47,908 nucleotides of DNA from Methanobacterium sp. (GCA_012838205.1 DUPR01000014.1:1-47908); one strand, 5' to 3'. Positions 25,468 to 36,030 are shown, numbered from the stretch's first letter. Numbers and translations: made by a program. The notes: a model not told the origin generated them from the sequence alone.

Positions 25468-25820
25468 TGATGAATCGTATCGTGACAAAGAAATTAGTTG
25501 GGTAGTAACTAACATGACCATTATTTTTTAAGAATATATCAAACTCATTATCATACCATTGAGCCCTTAGCACCCTCTTCTTTAAGAAGACTGGAGACTG
25601 TGCGTAAATTAAATGATCAAAGAATAAGGGGCAGTGTAAATTTCATGCATCGCACCTAAAAAACATAACTGTTAGTGTAGGGGACATCATGGGTAGAATC
25701 AGCCGAAAATGTTTCCTGGAGTTAATGAATTATTTCAAAAATTATGGGGGAGTTTAAGCAAATTGAAGAAAAAACTCGAGAATTTTTTTTAATTCCCTAA
25801 GAATTGGTAAAAATTTGATT
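25468..25820 (+). pseudogene. Gap with possible decayed coding remnants
   Basis: Two coherent pieces in different frames. A start-less open stretch ends at 25659 and contains EPLAPSSLRRLETVRKLNDQ. An ATG at 25689, with AGGGGACATC ahead, encodes MGRISRKCFLELMNYFKNYG and stops at 25756. Dropping one G from the G5 run at 25746-25750 extends it to a stop at 25798 (...EFKQIEEKTREFF..). Neither piece is recognised. Could be the remains of one gene, or chance open frames. Confidence 0.25.
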
Positions 25821-26402
25821 TTAACCATGACCTCCACCAATTAAGAAGCTGACCACACCAATTAATATCCCGATGATCACAATTTCAAGGCTTGTTTTAA
25901 TAATACTTTCACGGGACACACGACCTAAATATACACCAAGCATGATCAAAGCACTGAAACAGAGCATGAGGGTGCATAAAATAGCAGTCACCCTACCAGA
26001 AATTAAGAGGAAAGGTACCACTGGCACGAATGAACCTGCGAAGCTGCTGAATCCATGGGTGAACATGCTCATGTATATACGTTTCTTGGCTTGTTGATGA
26101 ATATGGGTGTCATCCAGTTTACCCTCATCCAACATCATTTTCTGTTCCAATTCCCGGATGGTCCGCACTTCTTCAGCCCGTTCACCAATAAAAGATCCGA
26201 ATGCATTAGACAATGCCAAGGCTATGCCTCCAGCAAGACCAGTTAAACCCACAGCGAAATTGCTAATTTCTATTCCAGCCGCACCAGCCACACCGCTTGC
26301 AGTTAGAGTTACTCCCATAACTGCCAGTATCCCATCCATAGTTCCCAGAGCAACGTAACGGCTCATTTTAAAATATTCTTCAATAAATTCACGAATATTC
26401 AT
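25821..26402 (-). CDS. VIT1/CCC1-family transporter
   Basis: Membrane protein of 193 residues in the VIT1/CCC1 family, which moves Fe2+ or Mn2+ out of the cytoplasm. Family signature YVALGTMDGILAVMGVTLTASG near residue 17 in the first membrane segment. Further hydrophobic segments lie at ~47-72, ~112-135, ~137-158 and ~168-190. The stretch between segments 2 and 3 (ERAEEVRTIRELEQKM...) is the cytoplasmic metal-binding helical part, shortened here. ATG 26402 is preceded by GGAGATAACAGCTA. Metal choice cannot be read from sequence. Confidence 0.82.
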   Translation of the reverse strand: MNIREFIEEYFKMSRYVALGTMDGILAVMGVTLTASGVAGAAGIEISNFAVGLTGLAGGIALALSNAFGSFIGERAEEVRTIRELEQKMMLDEGKLDDTHIHQQAKKRIYMSMFTHGFSSFAGSFVPVVPFLLISGRVTAILCTLMLCFSALIMLGVYLGRVSRESIIKTSLEIVIIGILIGVVSFLIGGGHG

Positions 26403-26457
26403 TAGCTGTTATCTCCATATAAAACAAGTTAATAATGATCTCATAAAATAACAGTTT

Positions 26458-27666
26458 TTATCCTCTTCCCAGATCTTTATGTGCCCTTGCAAGGTGTCCG
26501 GCGGCTAGTGCACCCATGAGTGAAAGTTCGCCTGCTAATACTGTTCCTCCAACGATCTCAGCAAATTTTTTCACGTTCCCTCCCCCATATACTCCCATAA
26601 TTTCCAGACATTCACGGGCTGTTTCTAAACTGGTTCCTCCACCCACAGTTGCTAGGGGAAGGTCAGGGAGGGTTACAGAGAAGTAAAGATCTCCATTCTG
26701 TTCCTCAGCAGTGGTTATACCCAGACTGCCCTCTACAATATGGGCTTCGTCCTGTCCTGTGGCCAGGAATAGGGCACCGATCATGTTGGCATAATGGGCG
26801 TTGAACCCCATACTTCCAGATATAGCAGAACCAATCATGTTCTTAGCGAGATTAACTTCGGTGATAGCTTTAACTGTGGTTTTAAGTTTTTTTTCAACAA
26901 TTTCTGGGGGGATTATGATTTCAGCAACAACTGTCTTGCCACGGCCTTCAATCAAGTTTAATGCAGATGGTTTTTTATCAACACAGAGGTTGCTGCTGAG
27001 GGCAATTACATGGGCTCCTGTTTCCCGGGTTAAAATTTCCAAAGCTTTTTCTGTGGCGATGGTGACCATATTCATACCCATGCTGTCGCCGGTGGTGAAG
27101 GTGAAACGAGGATAAAGGTAACGACCTACCACAACCACTGGATCGACTTTTAACAATTTCCCGTGACGTGTTGTACTCTCCGATGCCTCTTTGAGTTCAA
27201 TAAAATGTCTTTCAATCCATTCTTTTATTTTAAGGGCTTCAGTAACTGAATTTGCTCTTATCACTGGGGCGCGTGTCATCTTGTCATCAATTATGCGCAC
27301 CGTGGTTCCGCCAACTGCTTTGGTTACTGTGCATCCTCTGTTGACTGAAGCAACTAATGCCCCTTCTGAAGTGGCTAAGGGAACATAAAAATCTCCTTGA
27401 GCATGTTCTCCATTGATATGGAGTGGTCCGGCCAGTCCCACTGGGATCTGCACAGTTCCAATGGGGTTTTCAATATTCCTTTTCATGGCCTTCTCCAGAT
27501 CCATTGAGTGTTGGGAAAGATGCTTTAAATTGGCTCCTGAAATTTCTTCAGCAAATTTTCTCCTAACTTCCACTGCTTCTTGAGTATTTTCAGTGTAATT
27601 GTCGATTTGATGGAGTTTCAATTCTCCTTTGACTAGTTTTTTTATAATTTCTTCGTTTCCCGCCAT
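26458..27666 (-). CDS. hmgA: HMG-CoA reductase
   Basis: Makes mevalonate for archaeol lipids; class I, NADPH-dependent, soluble archaeal form of 402 residues. Catalytic Glu in TSEGALVASVNRGC (~94), the conserved TTGDSMGMNMVTIATE (~193), Asp in TGQDEAH (~290), and the catalytic His in AGHLARAHKDLGRG at the end. No membrane segments. ATG 27666. Lies 55 bp upstream of the VIT gene on the same strand; a functional link is not evident. Confidence 0.96.
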   Translation of the reverse strand: MAGNEEIIKKLVKGELKLHQIDNYTENTQEAVEVRRKFAEEISGANLKHLSQHSMDLEKAMKRNIENPIGTVQIPVGLAGPLHINGEHAQGDFYVPLATSEGALVASVNRGCTVTKAVGGTTVRIIDDKMTRAPVIRANSVTEALKIKEWIERHFIELKEASESTTRHGKLLKVDPVVVVGRYLYPRFTFTTGDSMGMNMVTIATEKALEILTRETGAHVIALSSNLCVDKKPSALNLIEGRGKTVVAEIIIPPEIVEKKLKTTVKAITEVNLAKNMIGSAISGSMGFNAHYANMIGALFLATGQDEAHIVEGSLGITTAEEQNGDLYFSVTLPDLPLATVGGGTSLETARECLEIMGVYGGGNVKKFAEIVGGTVLAGELSLMGALAAGHLARAHKDLGRG

Positions 27667-27763
27667 AAAATCATCTTTATTTATTTATTAAAGCCATTTT
27701 TTTGAAATGATCGATTTTAATTTGTCTGAGTCTACTTTGGTTAATCCTAAATAATAATTCAAG

Positions 27764-28624
27764 TTAAAGTATTTCTTTCATAATGGAAGCAATCTGTGAA
27801 GGTTGTTTTGCAACTTCCACTCCTGATGCTTTAAGTGTTTTCATTTTGCTTTCAGCTGTTCCGGCATTACCTTCAATTATAGCTCCAGCATGTCCCATTT
27901 TTTTCCCTGGCGGTGCTGTTCTACCAGCAATGTAGGCTACAACTGGTTTGGTGATGTTCTCGGCAATGTATTCTGCAGCTTGTTCCTCGGCATTACCTCC
28001 AATCTCCCCAATCATAACCATTGCCTTGGTATATTTGTCGTTTTCGAATTTTTGCAGAACTTCTGCAAAATCCATACCCACCACAGGGTCACCTCCAATT
28101 CCAAGACAAGTACTCTGCCCTAAACCTGCCTTAGTAACTTGACTTGCCACTTCGTAAGTTAGAGTTCCACTACGTGATACTATCCCGATATCGCCTGGAT
28201 TAAAAATATGAACTGGCATGATTCCAAGTTTACCAACTCCGGGAGTTATTATACCTGGAGTGTTTGGGCCTATTACTTTACAATCCATTTGTTTGGCATA
28301 CTGGGCTATTTCCATAGAATCATGTACAGGTATGTGTTCAGTGATGATAACCACCAGATCTAGCTGTGATATGGCTTCAAAAGCAGCATCTTTAGCAAAT
28401 GGGGCTGGAATGAATATAATTGATGCGTTAACATCCATTTCTTCTTTTATTTCTTCTATGGAATTATAAACAGGAACTCCTTCAAACTCTTGACCTCCTT
28501 TACCTGGAGATGTGCCTGCCACAATATTAGTATTATATTCCAGCATACTTTTTGTGTGAAAAGAACCCTGTTTGCCTGTAATTCCCTGAACAACGCATTT
28601 AGTATCCTTATCAAGAAAAATCAC
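27764..28624 (-). CDS. sucD: Succinyl-CoA synthetase alpha subunit
   Basis: In methanogens this enzyme works toward succinyl-CoA in the incomplete reductive TCA route to 2-oxoglutarate. CoA-binding [16 protein letters not shown] at the N-terminus, [11 protein letters not shown] near 120, and the phospho-His loop [19 protein letters not shown] near 244. I start at GTG 28624 (MIFLDKDTK, 286 residues), because AGGAAGTGGT lies just upstream. A TTG at 28642 is possible but would enclose that site. The beta subunit is not in this window. Confidence 0.94.
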   Translation of the reverse strand: MIFLDKDTKCVVQGITGKQGSFHTKSMLEYNTNIVAGTSPGKGGQEFEGVPVYNSIEEIKEEMDVNASIIFIPAPFAKDAAFEAISQLDLVVIITEHIPVHDSMEIAQYAKQMDCKVIGPNTPGIITPGVGKLGIMPVHIFNPGDIGIVSRSGTLTYEVASQVTKAGLGQSTCLGIGGDPVVGMDFAEVLQKFENDKYTKAMVMIGEIGGNAEEQAAEYIAENITKPVVAYIAGRTAPPGKKMGHAGAIIEGNAGTAESKMKTLKASGVEVAKQPSQIASIMKEIL

Positions 28625-28704
28625 TATACCACTTCCTATCAAATTATGGTTTTGACTGTATTATGATTTAAATTATTAATAACCTTATTATTGATTTTAA
28701 AATT

Positions 28705-29433
28705 TTAAACCCTCAAAATTTTCATCTTATCAGAGAGAGGCACAGCCATATCCATTACATTACCATTCATATAGGCAGTTATGGACATAATCACGCTTCC
28801 AGGAATAACATAGGATGGTGATCCTCTTCGCACTAGATAAACATTTTTATTTCCAAGTGCAGCTCCCATCATGGCACCAGCTATCACACCAATGCTTTCA
28901 ATATCCTCCACAGTCACTACCACCACTGGATCATCAGTTTCATCCGAAACATATCCCACTCCTGGTATTTTCTGGCCATGGTTAAAACTGCTACTTCCTA
29001 TATCTGTAACTTGATCCATACCTCTAGCAGCTTTCATAACAGAATCAGCAACTTCATGGACAAATGATTCACCACCATAGGTGTCAAAAGCCATGATAAT
29101 AGCATCAGGGTATCTATCTTGCCTGATCTTAGCCTCTGCATAGGAAACTCCTTCACTGGCTCCTTCCGGGGTAGATGAAATTCCATTAATATCTCCTAAA
29201 TCTTCGGCATTTTTTCTTAAAATGTCCACAATACCCTTATTAACTGTTGCTAGTTTTTCATCAGGAACAAAGGCACTGATTACCATATCATCACCGGTAA
29301 TATTGGTAAGATCTGCTTTATAGGCACCTATTTTGAGTAAATTCGGAATATCATTTTTGATATTTTCAATCAGAGTTTTACTACACGACACATCGTTCCC
29401 TGAGATATCTGCACCTATAGATGTAATTTTCAA
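28705..29433 (-). CDS. Conserved methanogen-type protein of unknown function
   Basis: I do not recognise a named family. 242 residues, soluble by composition. The middle has small-residue-rich motifs: DTYGGESFVHEVADSV, STPEGASEGVSYAEAKIRQ and ESIGVIAGAMMGAALGN. The C-terminus ends in a short amphipathic stretch. The repeated Gly/Ser/Asp clusters suggest nucleotide, flavin or metal binding, but no catalytic set is clear. ATG 29433 follows AGGTGATTA. It is 80 bp upstream of sucD on the same strand and divergent from aroD, with a 315-bp gap. Confidence 0.7.
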   Translation of the reverse strand: MKITSIGADISGNDVSCSKTLIENIKNDIPNLLKIGAYKADLTNITGDDMVISAFVPDEKLATVNKGIVDILRKNAEDLGDINGISSTPEGASEGVSYAEAKIRQDRYPDAIIMAFDTYGGESFVHEVADSVMKAARGMDQVTDIGSSSFNHGQKIPGVGYVSDETDDPVVVVTVEDIESIGVIAGAMMGAALGNKNVYLVRRGSPSYVIPGSVIMSITAYMNGNVMDMAVPLSDKMKILRV

Positions 29434-29757
29434 TTAATCACCTGAATTAGGATCTATGATTATGGTTACTGCCCAGATGTAATTCCATAAATTAAATAAT
29501 AGCAAGCAATGATATGGTGAATACTTGTTCTTATAGATTTTTATCTGTCTTCTTTTTATCAAATTCTTGTTAACTAAAAAAACAAATTATGAATCTGATG
29601 TTAAACAAAGGTTAAAAACATAAATTATCAAATATTTATTATAGAAATACAATCATAAAATCTGAGAATGTTCAAGAATTATTCTACCCAATAATCGTCT
29701 ATATCTATAAACCGAAATAGTTAAAGGTTTGATTTAGAACGTAAAGATGTGCTTGTC
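29434..29757. other. Divergent intergenic region before aroD
   Basis: AT-rich, no coding frame. A TATA-like stretch CTATATCTATAAA at about 29698-29710 could serve aroD, giving a start near 29735. A short inverted repeat AGAAT / ATTCT lies near 29665-29687. Nothing else stands out. Confidence 0.4.
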
Positions 29758-30432
29758 ATGACTTCTAAACCACTAATTTGTGTTCCAATACTTCAAAAAG
29801 ACCGTCAAAATGTTTTAAGAATAGCTAATGAGGCTATTAAATTGGGGGCAGATTTATTAGAGCTACGAATTGATTTCCTATTGGATCCAGATCCTCAAAA
29901 GGTGATTCATCTGTTGGAGGAAATTAACTTTCCATTAATTGCCACCAATAGAACCAGAGAGGAAGGCGGTTATTTCAGAGGATCTGAAGTAGAAAGAACG
30001 GATATTCTCCTTGAAACAGCTGACTATGTGGATTTTATTGATATAGAACTTCATACTGATGCTAAATACAAGTTAAAAGTTATTAATGCATCTAAATCTG
30101 CAATAATATCATTCCACGACTTCCAAAAGACTCCGCCGATTCATGAACTTCTACAAATCGTCAATGAAGAAAAAAAACTTGGTAACATAGCTAAATTTGC
30201 GGTTACCCCCAACAATATGCAAGACACGCTCAATGTGCTGCAAGTAGTTAACCAATCAGATAACACCATTGGAATTGCCATGGGTGAAATGGGGAGATAC
30301 ACTCGGGTGTTGGCATCACTTTTTGGATCACCTATCACATACGCTTCTTTAAATGGAGGATCAGCTCCTGGACAATTAAGCATAGCAGATACTAAACAAA
30401 TCATTGACAAGTTAATTGTGGAGAGAGATTAA
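29758..30432 (+). CDS. aroD: 3-Dehydroquinate dehydratase, type I
   Basis: Dehydrates 3-dehydroquinate through a Schiff base in the shikimate pathway. ADLLELRIDFL near residue 32, NRTREEGGYF near 64, the catalytic His in IISFHDF near 119, the Schiff-base Lys in IAKFAVTPNN near 144, and MGRYTRVLASLFGS near 184. I chose ATG 29758 (MTSKPLICVPI, 224 residues); GTG 29749, three codons earlier, is equally possible since neither has a clear ribosome-binding site. It ends in TAATG, overlapping the start of the next gene by one base. Confidence 0.94.
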   Translation: MTSKPLICVPILQKDRQNVLRIANEAIKLGADLLELRIDFLLDPDPQKVIHLLEEINFPLIATNRTREEGGYFRGSEVERTDILLETADYVDFIDIELHTDAKYKLKVINASKSAIISFHDFQKTPPIHELLQIVNEEKKLGNIAKFAVTPNNMQDTLNVLQVVNQSDNTIGIAMGEMGRYTRVLASLFGSPITYASLNGGSAPGQLSIADTKQIIDKLIVERD

Positions 30433-31070
30433 TGAGATTGAAAACAGGATTAATAATAAGTTTACTTGTCTTAACTGCATTAATCGGGACTACCAGCTAC
30501 TTAATAGCTAATCAGCATAACATTGGAATCATAGTGAAAACTAATGGTACAGATACGTTGGTTTATTCTACTTCATGGTTCGATGTACCTAAAACCATGA
30601 TTGAAGAGATGAATATCAAAGCTTGGGCTGATGTGGAGGATCCAGATAGTAATGTAGATTCCGTCAAGACCAACATGCAAAACATTGCCAAAAAGTATAA
30701 TTACACAGTTGAGGTTAAGATTTCATCCCAATTTGGTGAGGATCAACTACCAATGCCAGCCACAGTAAAGGGAACATCCATGGTTCCTACTTTAAAGGAT
30801 GGTCAAAGAATTGTAGTATTGAAAACTGATGATTTCGAGGTGGGAGACATAGTTGTTGCCCATCACCCTGATTATAAACTAATTGTAAAACGTGTCGGAA
30901 AAATAAATGGTGACCAAGTTTATCTAGAAAGTGACAATAAGAAAGTGGAAATTATACAAAACCACGTAAGCTATGAAAATGGAATGAAAAAGATTGTCAC
31001 CATCCAAAAGACACCTCTAAACACATGGGTCCCTAGAAGCAATATAATAGGTGTGGTCAAGAATTATTAG
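30432..31070 (+). CDS. Signal peptidase I-like S26 serine protease
   Basis: Membrane-anchored protease of the S24/S26 fold. An N-terminal hydrophobic segment (residues ~6-27) is followed by an unusual ~70-residue extracytoplasmic stretch and then the catalytic domain. Ser in GTSMVPTLKDGQ (~114) and Lys in LIVKRVGKI (~153) form a Ser-Lys dyad of the bacterial kind, where archaeal Sec11 enzymes use Ser-His. The C-terminus ends in the expected SNIIGVV motif. Start ATG 30432 overlaps the aroD stop (TAATG). Its link with aroD is probably only transcriptional. Confidence 0.8.
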   Translation: MRLKTGLIISLLVLTALIGTTSYLIANQHNIGIIVKTNGTDTLVYSTSWFDVPKTMIEEMNIKAWADVEDPDSNVDSVKTNMQNIAKKYNYTVEVKISSQFGEDQLPMPATVKGTSMVPTLKDGQRIVVLKTDDFEVGDIVVAHHPDYKLIVKRVGKINGDQVYLESDNKKVEIIQNHVSYENGMKKIVTIQKTPLNTWVPRSNIIGVVKNY

Positions 31071-31153
31071 ATGACGAACTGTGTCTTATTATTTTTTATT
31101 TTTAGGATGAATTTTATTTTCAAAATGATTGTTTTGAGCCCTATCTCGCATGA

Positions 31154-32338
31154 TCACCTAAGACTTTTTTTGAATATTTTCAATCCTTCAGCCATTTCTT
31201 CTTTTGATATATTCAAAGCCGGAAACATCCTAATGATATTACCTTGTATTACATTTAAGAGAAGCCCATCATTCAAACACTTAGAATTGATGGATGCAGC
31301 AATATCTTCATCTGCTAATTCAACAGCAATTAATAATCCTTTTCCCCTGACGTCTTTAATAATATGAGGATATTCTTTTTTCAATTCCCTTAGTTTAGTA
31401 ATCGCATATTTGCCTACATATTCAACATTTTCCCACATTTTATTGTCTAAAATATATTTGATAACTGAATAGGCCACTGCACAGCCCAGAGGGTTACCAG
31501 AGTAGGTGCCACCATGATCTCCTTTTTCAATTTTATCATGAATCTTTTCAGTTATAGCGAATCCTGCAAAAGGAAATCCTCCTGCGATACCTTTGGCCAT
31601 GGTCAAAATGTCAATTGTAACATTATTTGACATGAACATTGGGCCGGTTCTGCAAAATCCCGTTTGAACTTCATCAACTATCAAAAGAACCTTATGTTCT
31701 GCACATAGGTTAGATAAATTTTTAAGATAATCAGGATCAGGTATGTTAACACCACCTTCACCTTGTATTGGTTCAACAATCACCCCAGCAACATCATTTC
31801 CAATAACTCGTTCAATTGCAGGGATGTCATTATATGGAACAAATATATGGTTGGGGATTAAGGGGTTGAACCTATCTCTGTGTTTATTTTGGCCGGTTGC
31901 AGACACTGTATTAATTGTTCGCCCGTGGAAACTTTTATTCATGGAAATGATATTCAATTTTCCAGTTACTTTTCTGGCAAGCTTTATTGCTGCATCATTT
32001 GCTTCAGCCCCACTATTGACAAAAAATACACGGGATAAATTATCAGGAAGTACTTCTTGCATTAGAGATATAAGTTTGGACCGTTCAATGGAATATGTTG
32101 CTCCGGAATTAGGATTTTGTATAATTTTTTTACTTTGATCACAAAGAGCCTCGGTAATTACAGGACTGGCATGACCGATACTAGTCACCCCCCACCCTGC
32201 TGTTAGGTCTAAATATTTTTTACCATCTTCATCGTAAACATAGACTCCTTTCCCTTTTTCTATTGATATTTTTGTTTTATCTGCAAAAGAAGCATAATGT
32301 TTGTCTTCAGTCTGAAAAGTGTTTGTAATTTCCCTCAA
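31154..32338 (-). CDS. argD: Acetylornithine aminotransferase (class III)
   Basis: PLP enzyme for arginine synthesis; class III aminotransferase of 394 residues. Motifs: LTAGWGVTSIGHASP near residue 47, VNSGAEANDAAIKLAR near 104, the PLP-binding LLIVDEVQTGFCRTG near 213 and the Schiff-base Lys in ILTMAKGIAGGFP near 245. TTG 32338 is preceded by GGAGGATTAATA, a strong site. Related enzymes act on ornithine, GABA or lysine intermediates, so ArgD is the most likely but not the only reading. It ends facing the signal-peptidase gene across 83 bp. Confidence 0.85.
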   Translation of the reverse strand: MREITNTFQTEDKHYASFADKTKISIEKGKGVYVYDEDGKKYLDLTAGWGVTSIGHASPVITEALCDQSKKIIQNPNSGATYSIERSKLISLMQEVLPDNLSRVFFVNSGAEANDAAIKLARKVTGKLNIISMNKSFHGRTINTVSATGQNKHRDRFNPLIPNHIFVPYNDIPAIERVIGNDVAGVIVEPIQGEGGVNIPDPDYLKNLSNLCAEHKVLLIVDEVQTGFCRTGPMFMSNNVTIDILTMAKGIAGGFPFAGFAITEKIHDKIEKGDHGGTYSGNPLGCAVAYSVIKYILDNKMWENVEYVGKYAITKLRELKKEYPHIIKDVRGKGLLIAVELADEDIAASINSKCLNDGLLLNVIQGNIIRMFPALNISKEEMAEGLKIFKKSLR

Positions 32339-32508
32339 TATTAATCCTCCATGTTTGTTGACAAAAAAGAGAATATGTTATGAAAAATTTATTTGTGAAA
32401 AAATCCCTTTTAGATAATCAACATCACTATTCAAGTTATCACCAGAATAATATTTAAATAACTCTACCAAAAAATAAAAAAAGTTTTAACTCTTTTTCCA
32501 GCGATAAT

Positions 32509-33464
32509 TTAGATATCACTTAACTCAGGAAGCCTTTTAATCCTTTTAACCATGTTGGGATGGGTGGATATTAGTTCGGTGATTCTACTGCCTTTCCCAA
32601 TACTGGTTTTGGTGTTTTTTAATTCTGCTAGCTCTGTTTCACTTATAACTCCATCCATATCACGGTCTATTTGTTTTAATCACTGATTTCATTGGATGCG
32701 TCTGAAATATCATTTACAAAGAAGGTTTTAACTCCTTCAACTTCTTTCACTTGTTTTTGATCCATATTTGCAGATCCATAGATCAGTTTATAAAGAGCAC
32801 TGGCCAGTTCATGGGGTTTACAACCGATCTCCACACTACCCTGATCTGCACAATATTCTCGTACTCTGCTCACGAATAACACCAGCAACTGACCCAGAAG
32901 ATATCCAATCAATGCAACAACACCTATAATTCCAGCTTCACGGTCACAATCTCCACTAAAAGGGGTGCTGATGAAAATCCAGTAGCAAATCAGTGGCACT
33001 ACACTAGTAAGGGTCATAACTGCCATATCGTTATGTCGTATATGGCTGATTTCATGTCCCAGAACAGCTTTAATTTCTTCCTCTTCCAAGATATTCAAGA
33101 TACCTCTGGTCACACATACCCTCCCATCTTTCTTGGTTTTACCAAATGCAAAGGCATTGGGAATGTTAGTTTTGGAAATACCTACTTTAGGTTTGGGAAT
33201 CCCTGCATTCATGGCTAGTTCATCCACCATGGCGCGGAGATTAGGTGCCTCTTGAAGTGAAACATAGCGCACACCCATGGATTTCTCTACAATTATGGGG
33301 CCAACAATGTACTGGACCAACACAACCACCACCGCAAACATGGCAAATAGTAATGTGGTTCCAAAGCCTAGATATGTGCAAATCAATGTTATCATGGCAT
33401 ATAAAATACCAAAAAGTAATGCAGTAGCAAACCAGATCCGCAATGTGAATAAAAACTTTCTCAA
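32509..33464 (-). CDS. htpX: HtpX-family M48 membrane metalloprotease, frameshifted near the C-terminus
   Basis: Zinc protease for membrane-protein quality control. Two N-terminal membrane segments (~8-30, ~33-55), active site AVLGHEISHIRHNDM near residue 136, two more hydrophobic segments, then the zinc Glu region REYCADQGSVEIG. The frame from TTG 33464 stops at 32676 after NEISD. In the -1 frame the sequence continues LKQIDRDMDGVISETELAEL to STHPNMVKRIKRL, ending at 32509; this is the expected HtpX C-terminus. One T inserted near 32679 restores 318 residues. The catalytic core is intact, so the truncated form might still fold. Sequencing error or true mutation. Confidence 0.8.
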
Positions 33465-33773
33465 ATTAAATACACTTTTTTCATATTTTCATGAATAGCG
33501 TTAAATAGTAGCAAATAAACCATTAACTACAACTTTCTTATATATTCACGGTTACTAAAAAAACTTGATAGTGGGGATCAATCAAAATTTAATAATGAAT
33601 TATATGAATAACCTAATGTTTTTTTTTAAACATTAAGTCAATTAATTAACTAGATCATTGATTTATAACAAATAGTTCAAATTATCTAATATCAGATGTT
33701 ATTTATTAAATATTCTACAAGATTATCTGCCTATTAGAAACTTAAAATTAAATATTTTCAGGAGATTAACATT
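33465..33773. other. Divergent promoter region between htpX and the DUF368 gene
   Basis: About 309 bp, AT-rich and non-coding. It holds an inverted repeat TAATGTTT (33614-33621) and AAACATTA (33628-33635) with a T-rich loop, and a TATTTATTAAATATT-like stretch near 33698-33714 that could be the plus-strand promoter. CAGGAGATTAAC before 33774 is the ribosome-binding site of the DUF368 gene. Confidence 0.4.
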
Positions 33774-34649
<876 letters not shown>

Positions 34650-34711
34650 AACCTCTTTAACCATTTTTATTTTAGAAAATTCTTTTTTTTTGGAAATCAA
34701 AAAAAACTATT

Positions 34712-35644
34712 TTATTCATACTTCTTAAAATCACGTGGATTAAATCCATGAGCTATTAAGACTTGTTGATCTACACTTTGAAGAGTTTTTTTTTCAGTTG
34801 GAGGTATAGGACTTCCGTTTTTAGCCAAAATAGTTCCATTTTTTTTGTTTGCCGCTAAAAATTTTCCTGCATTTCCATTTATAATAATTTTTCCTTTAAT
34901 CATATCAATGGCAGTGAAGTCATCAGTATTCCCCTCAATGATAACAGTGCCGCCATTTAAGAGTGCACCAGTATTTTTACCAGCATTTCCTTTTATGAGG
35001 ACTGTTCCTTTTCGCATTAGTATCCCAGTAGATAGGTCAACATCTCCTTTTTTAACAATTTCTGCTTCAACATCTAAACGGGCGCCTACTGTATCTTTCA
35101 CCGTCCCATCATTGATTATGATTTTGTGACCAGTAAACTGACAACCAATCAACTCGTTTCCATGCCAACCATTGGTCAAAATGTCAGTTATGCTTTTAAA
35201 CTGTCTGTAACCTTTAACATCTGATTTAACTTCCACCAAGTTACCCATGGGTTCTTTCACTTTTCCTTTGACATAAATACTTCCTCTAGTAATGCTGATG
35301 CCCATACGAGTGTCAACATTTCCTTCAACATAGATATCCCCAACCGGAATGTCTTTTCCTGTTCCTCCAAAGTATTGTAGGTCCACACCCATACTACTTG
35401 CCAGGCGGTGTCCGGCATCACCATTAATCCGTATATTTCCCTTATTTTTAAGGTGTTCCACCACTTCACCAAAGGTTAAATCGTTTCCAGGGATTTTCCA
35501 GGACGGGTCTAACTTTTCTCCCTTATGTTGCCAGTGGAAGTTGAAGGTAAAGTCACCCAAACAATCTACAGGTTCAGTTACATCTATTTCTAAGAATTTT
35601 TGCTCTTTTTTATCATCAGATTTACGGCCAAAGATATTAAACAT
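34712..35644 (-). CDS. FwdC-like GXGXG beta-helix protein
   Basis: 310 residues. The C-terminal two thirds (~95-285) form the right-handed beta-helix found in formylmethanofuran dehydrogenase subunit C and the C-terminus of glutamate synthase. It has repeated short strands such as GDIYVEGNVDTRMG, GSIYVKGKVKEPMG, GTVLIKGNAGKNTG, GTVIIEGNTDDFT and GKIIINGNAGKF. The N-terminal ~90 residues are distinct and include LTFGEVVEHLKNKG. It is longer than usual FwdC (~270) and no other fwd gene is near, so it is probably a stand-alone relative. ATG 35644 follows GAGGGGGTTAAAT. Confidence 0.75.
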   Translation of the reverse strand: MFNIFGRKSDDKKEQKFLEIDVTEPVDCLGDFTFNFHWQHKGEKLDPSWKIPGNDLTFGEVVEHLKNKGNIRINGDAGHRLASSMGVDLQYFGGTGKDIPVGDIYVEGNVDTRMGISITRGSIYVKGKVKEPMGNLVEVKSDVKGYRQFKSITDILTNGWHGNELIGCQFTGHKIIINDGTVKDTVGARLDVEAEIVKKGDVDLSTGILMRKGTVLIKGNAGKNTGALLNGGTVIIEGNTDDFTAIDMIKGKIIINGNAGKFLAANKKNGTILAKNGSPIPPTEKKTLQSVDQQVLIAHGFNPRDFKKYE

Positions 35645-36030
35645 ATATTTAACCCCCTCTTATACTCTTATATCATGATTAATCGGTTGTCACATTTTGA
35701 CTTTTTCACTAATCAAAAAAAAACCATTTATTCTTATTTTTAACCATCATCTTAGAATCTCATCTTTTTTTGCTATGTTCTGGCCCAAGCATGGGGATAT
35801 GAGAAATGATACTACGATGTTATACTTTTACAAATGATATTTGGGATTTTCAATAATTCAATATTTGTCATGTTTTTGATATCTTTCACGTTCCAAGTTA
35901 GTTGGTTTGAATAATAATTATTATAGTGGAGAGATTATAACTATTTAGAGAATAAAATAATTTATAATAATTGGTTTTAAAAGGTTCTTGTAGTAAAATT
36001 TTTTAGTTTAATGGATTTGGTTGCATTAAC
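35645..36030. other. Divergent intergenic region
   Basis: About 386 bp, AT-rich, without a coding frame. The perfect palindrome TAATAATTATTA lies near 35914-35926. AATAAAATAATTTATAATAATTGG around 35951-35974 could contain the promoter for the plus-strand gene at 36031. Nothing else is evident. Confidence 0.35.

Noticed and set aside
32670..32690. Programmed frameshift in htpX
   Set aside because: The sequence AGT GAT TAA offers no slippery heptamer; an indel is the simpler explanation.
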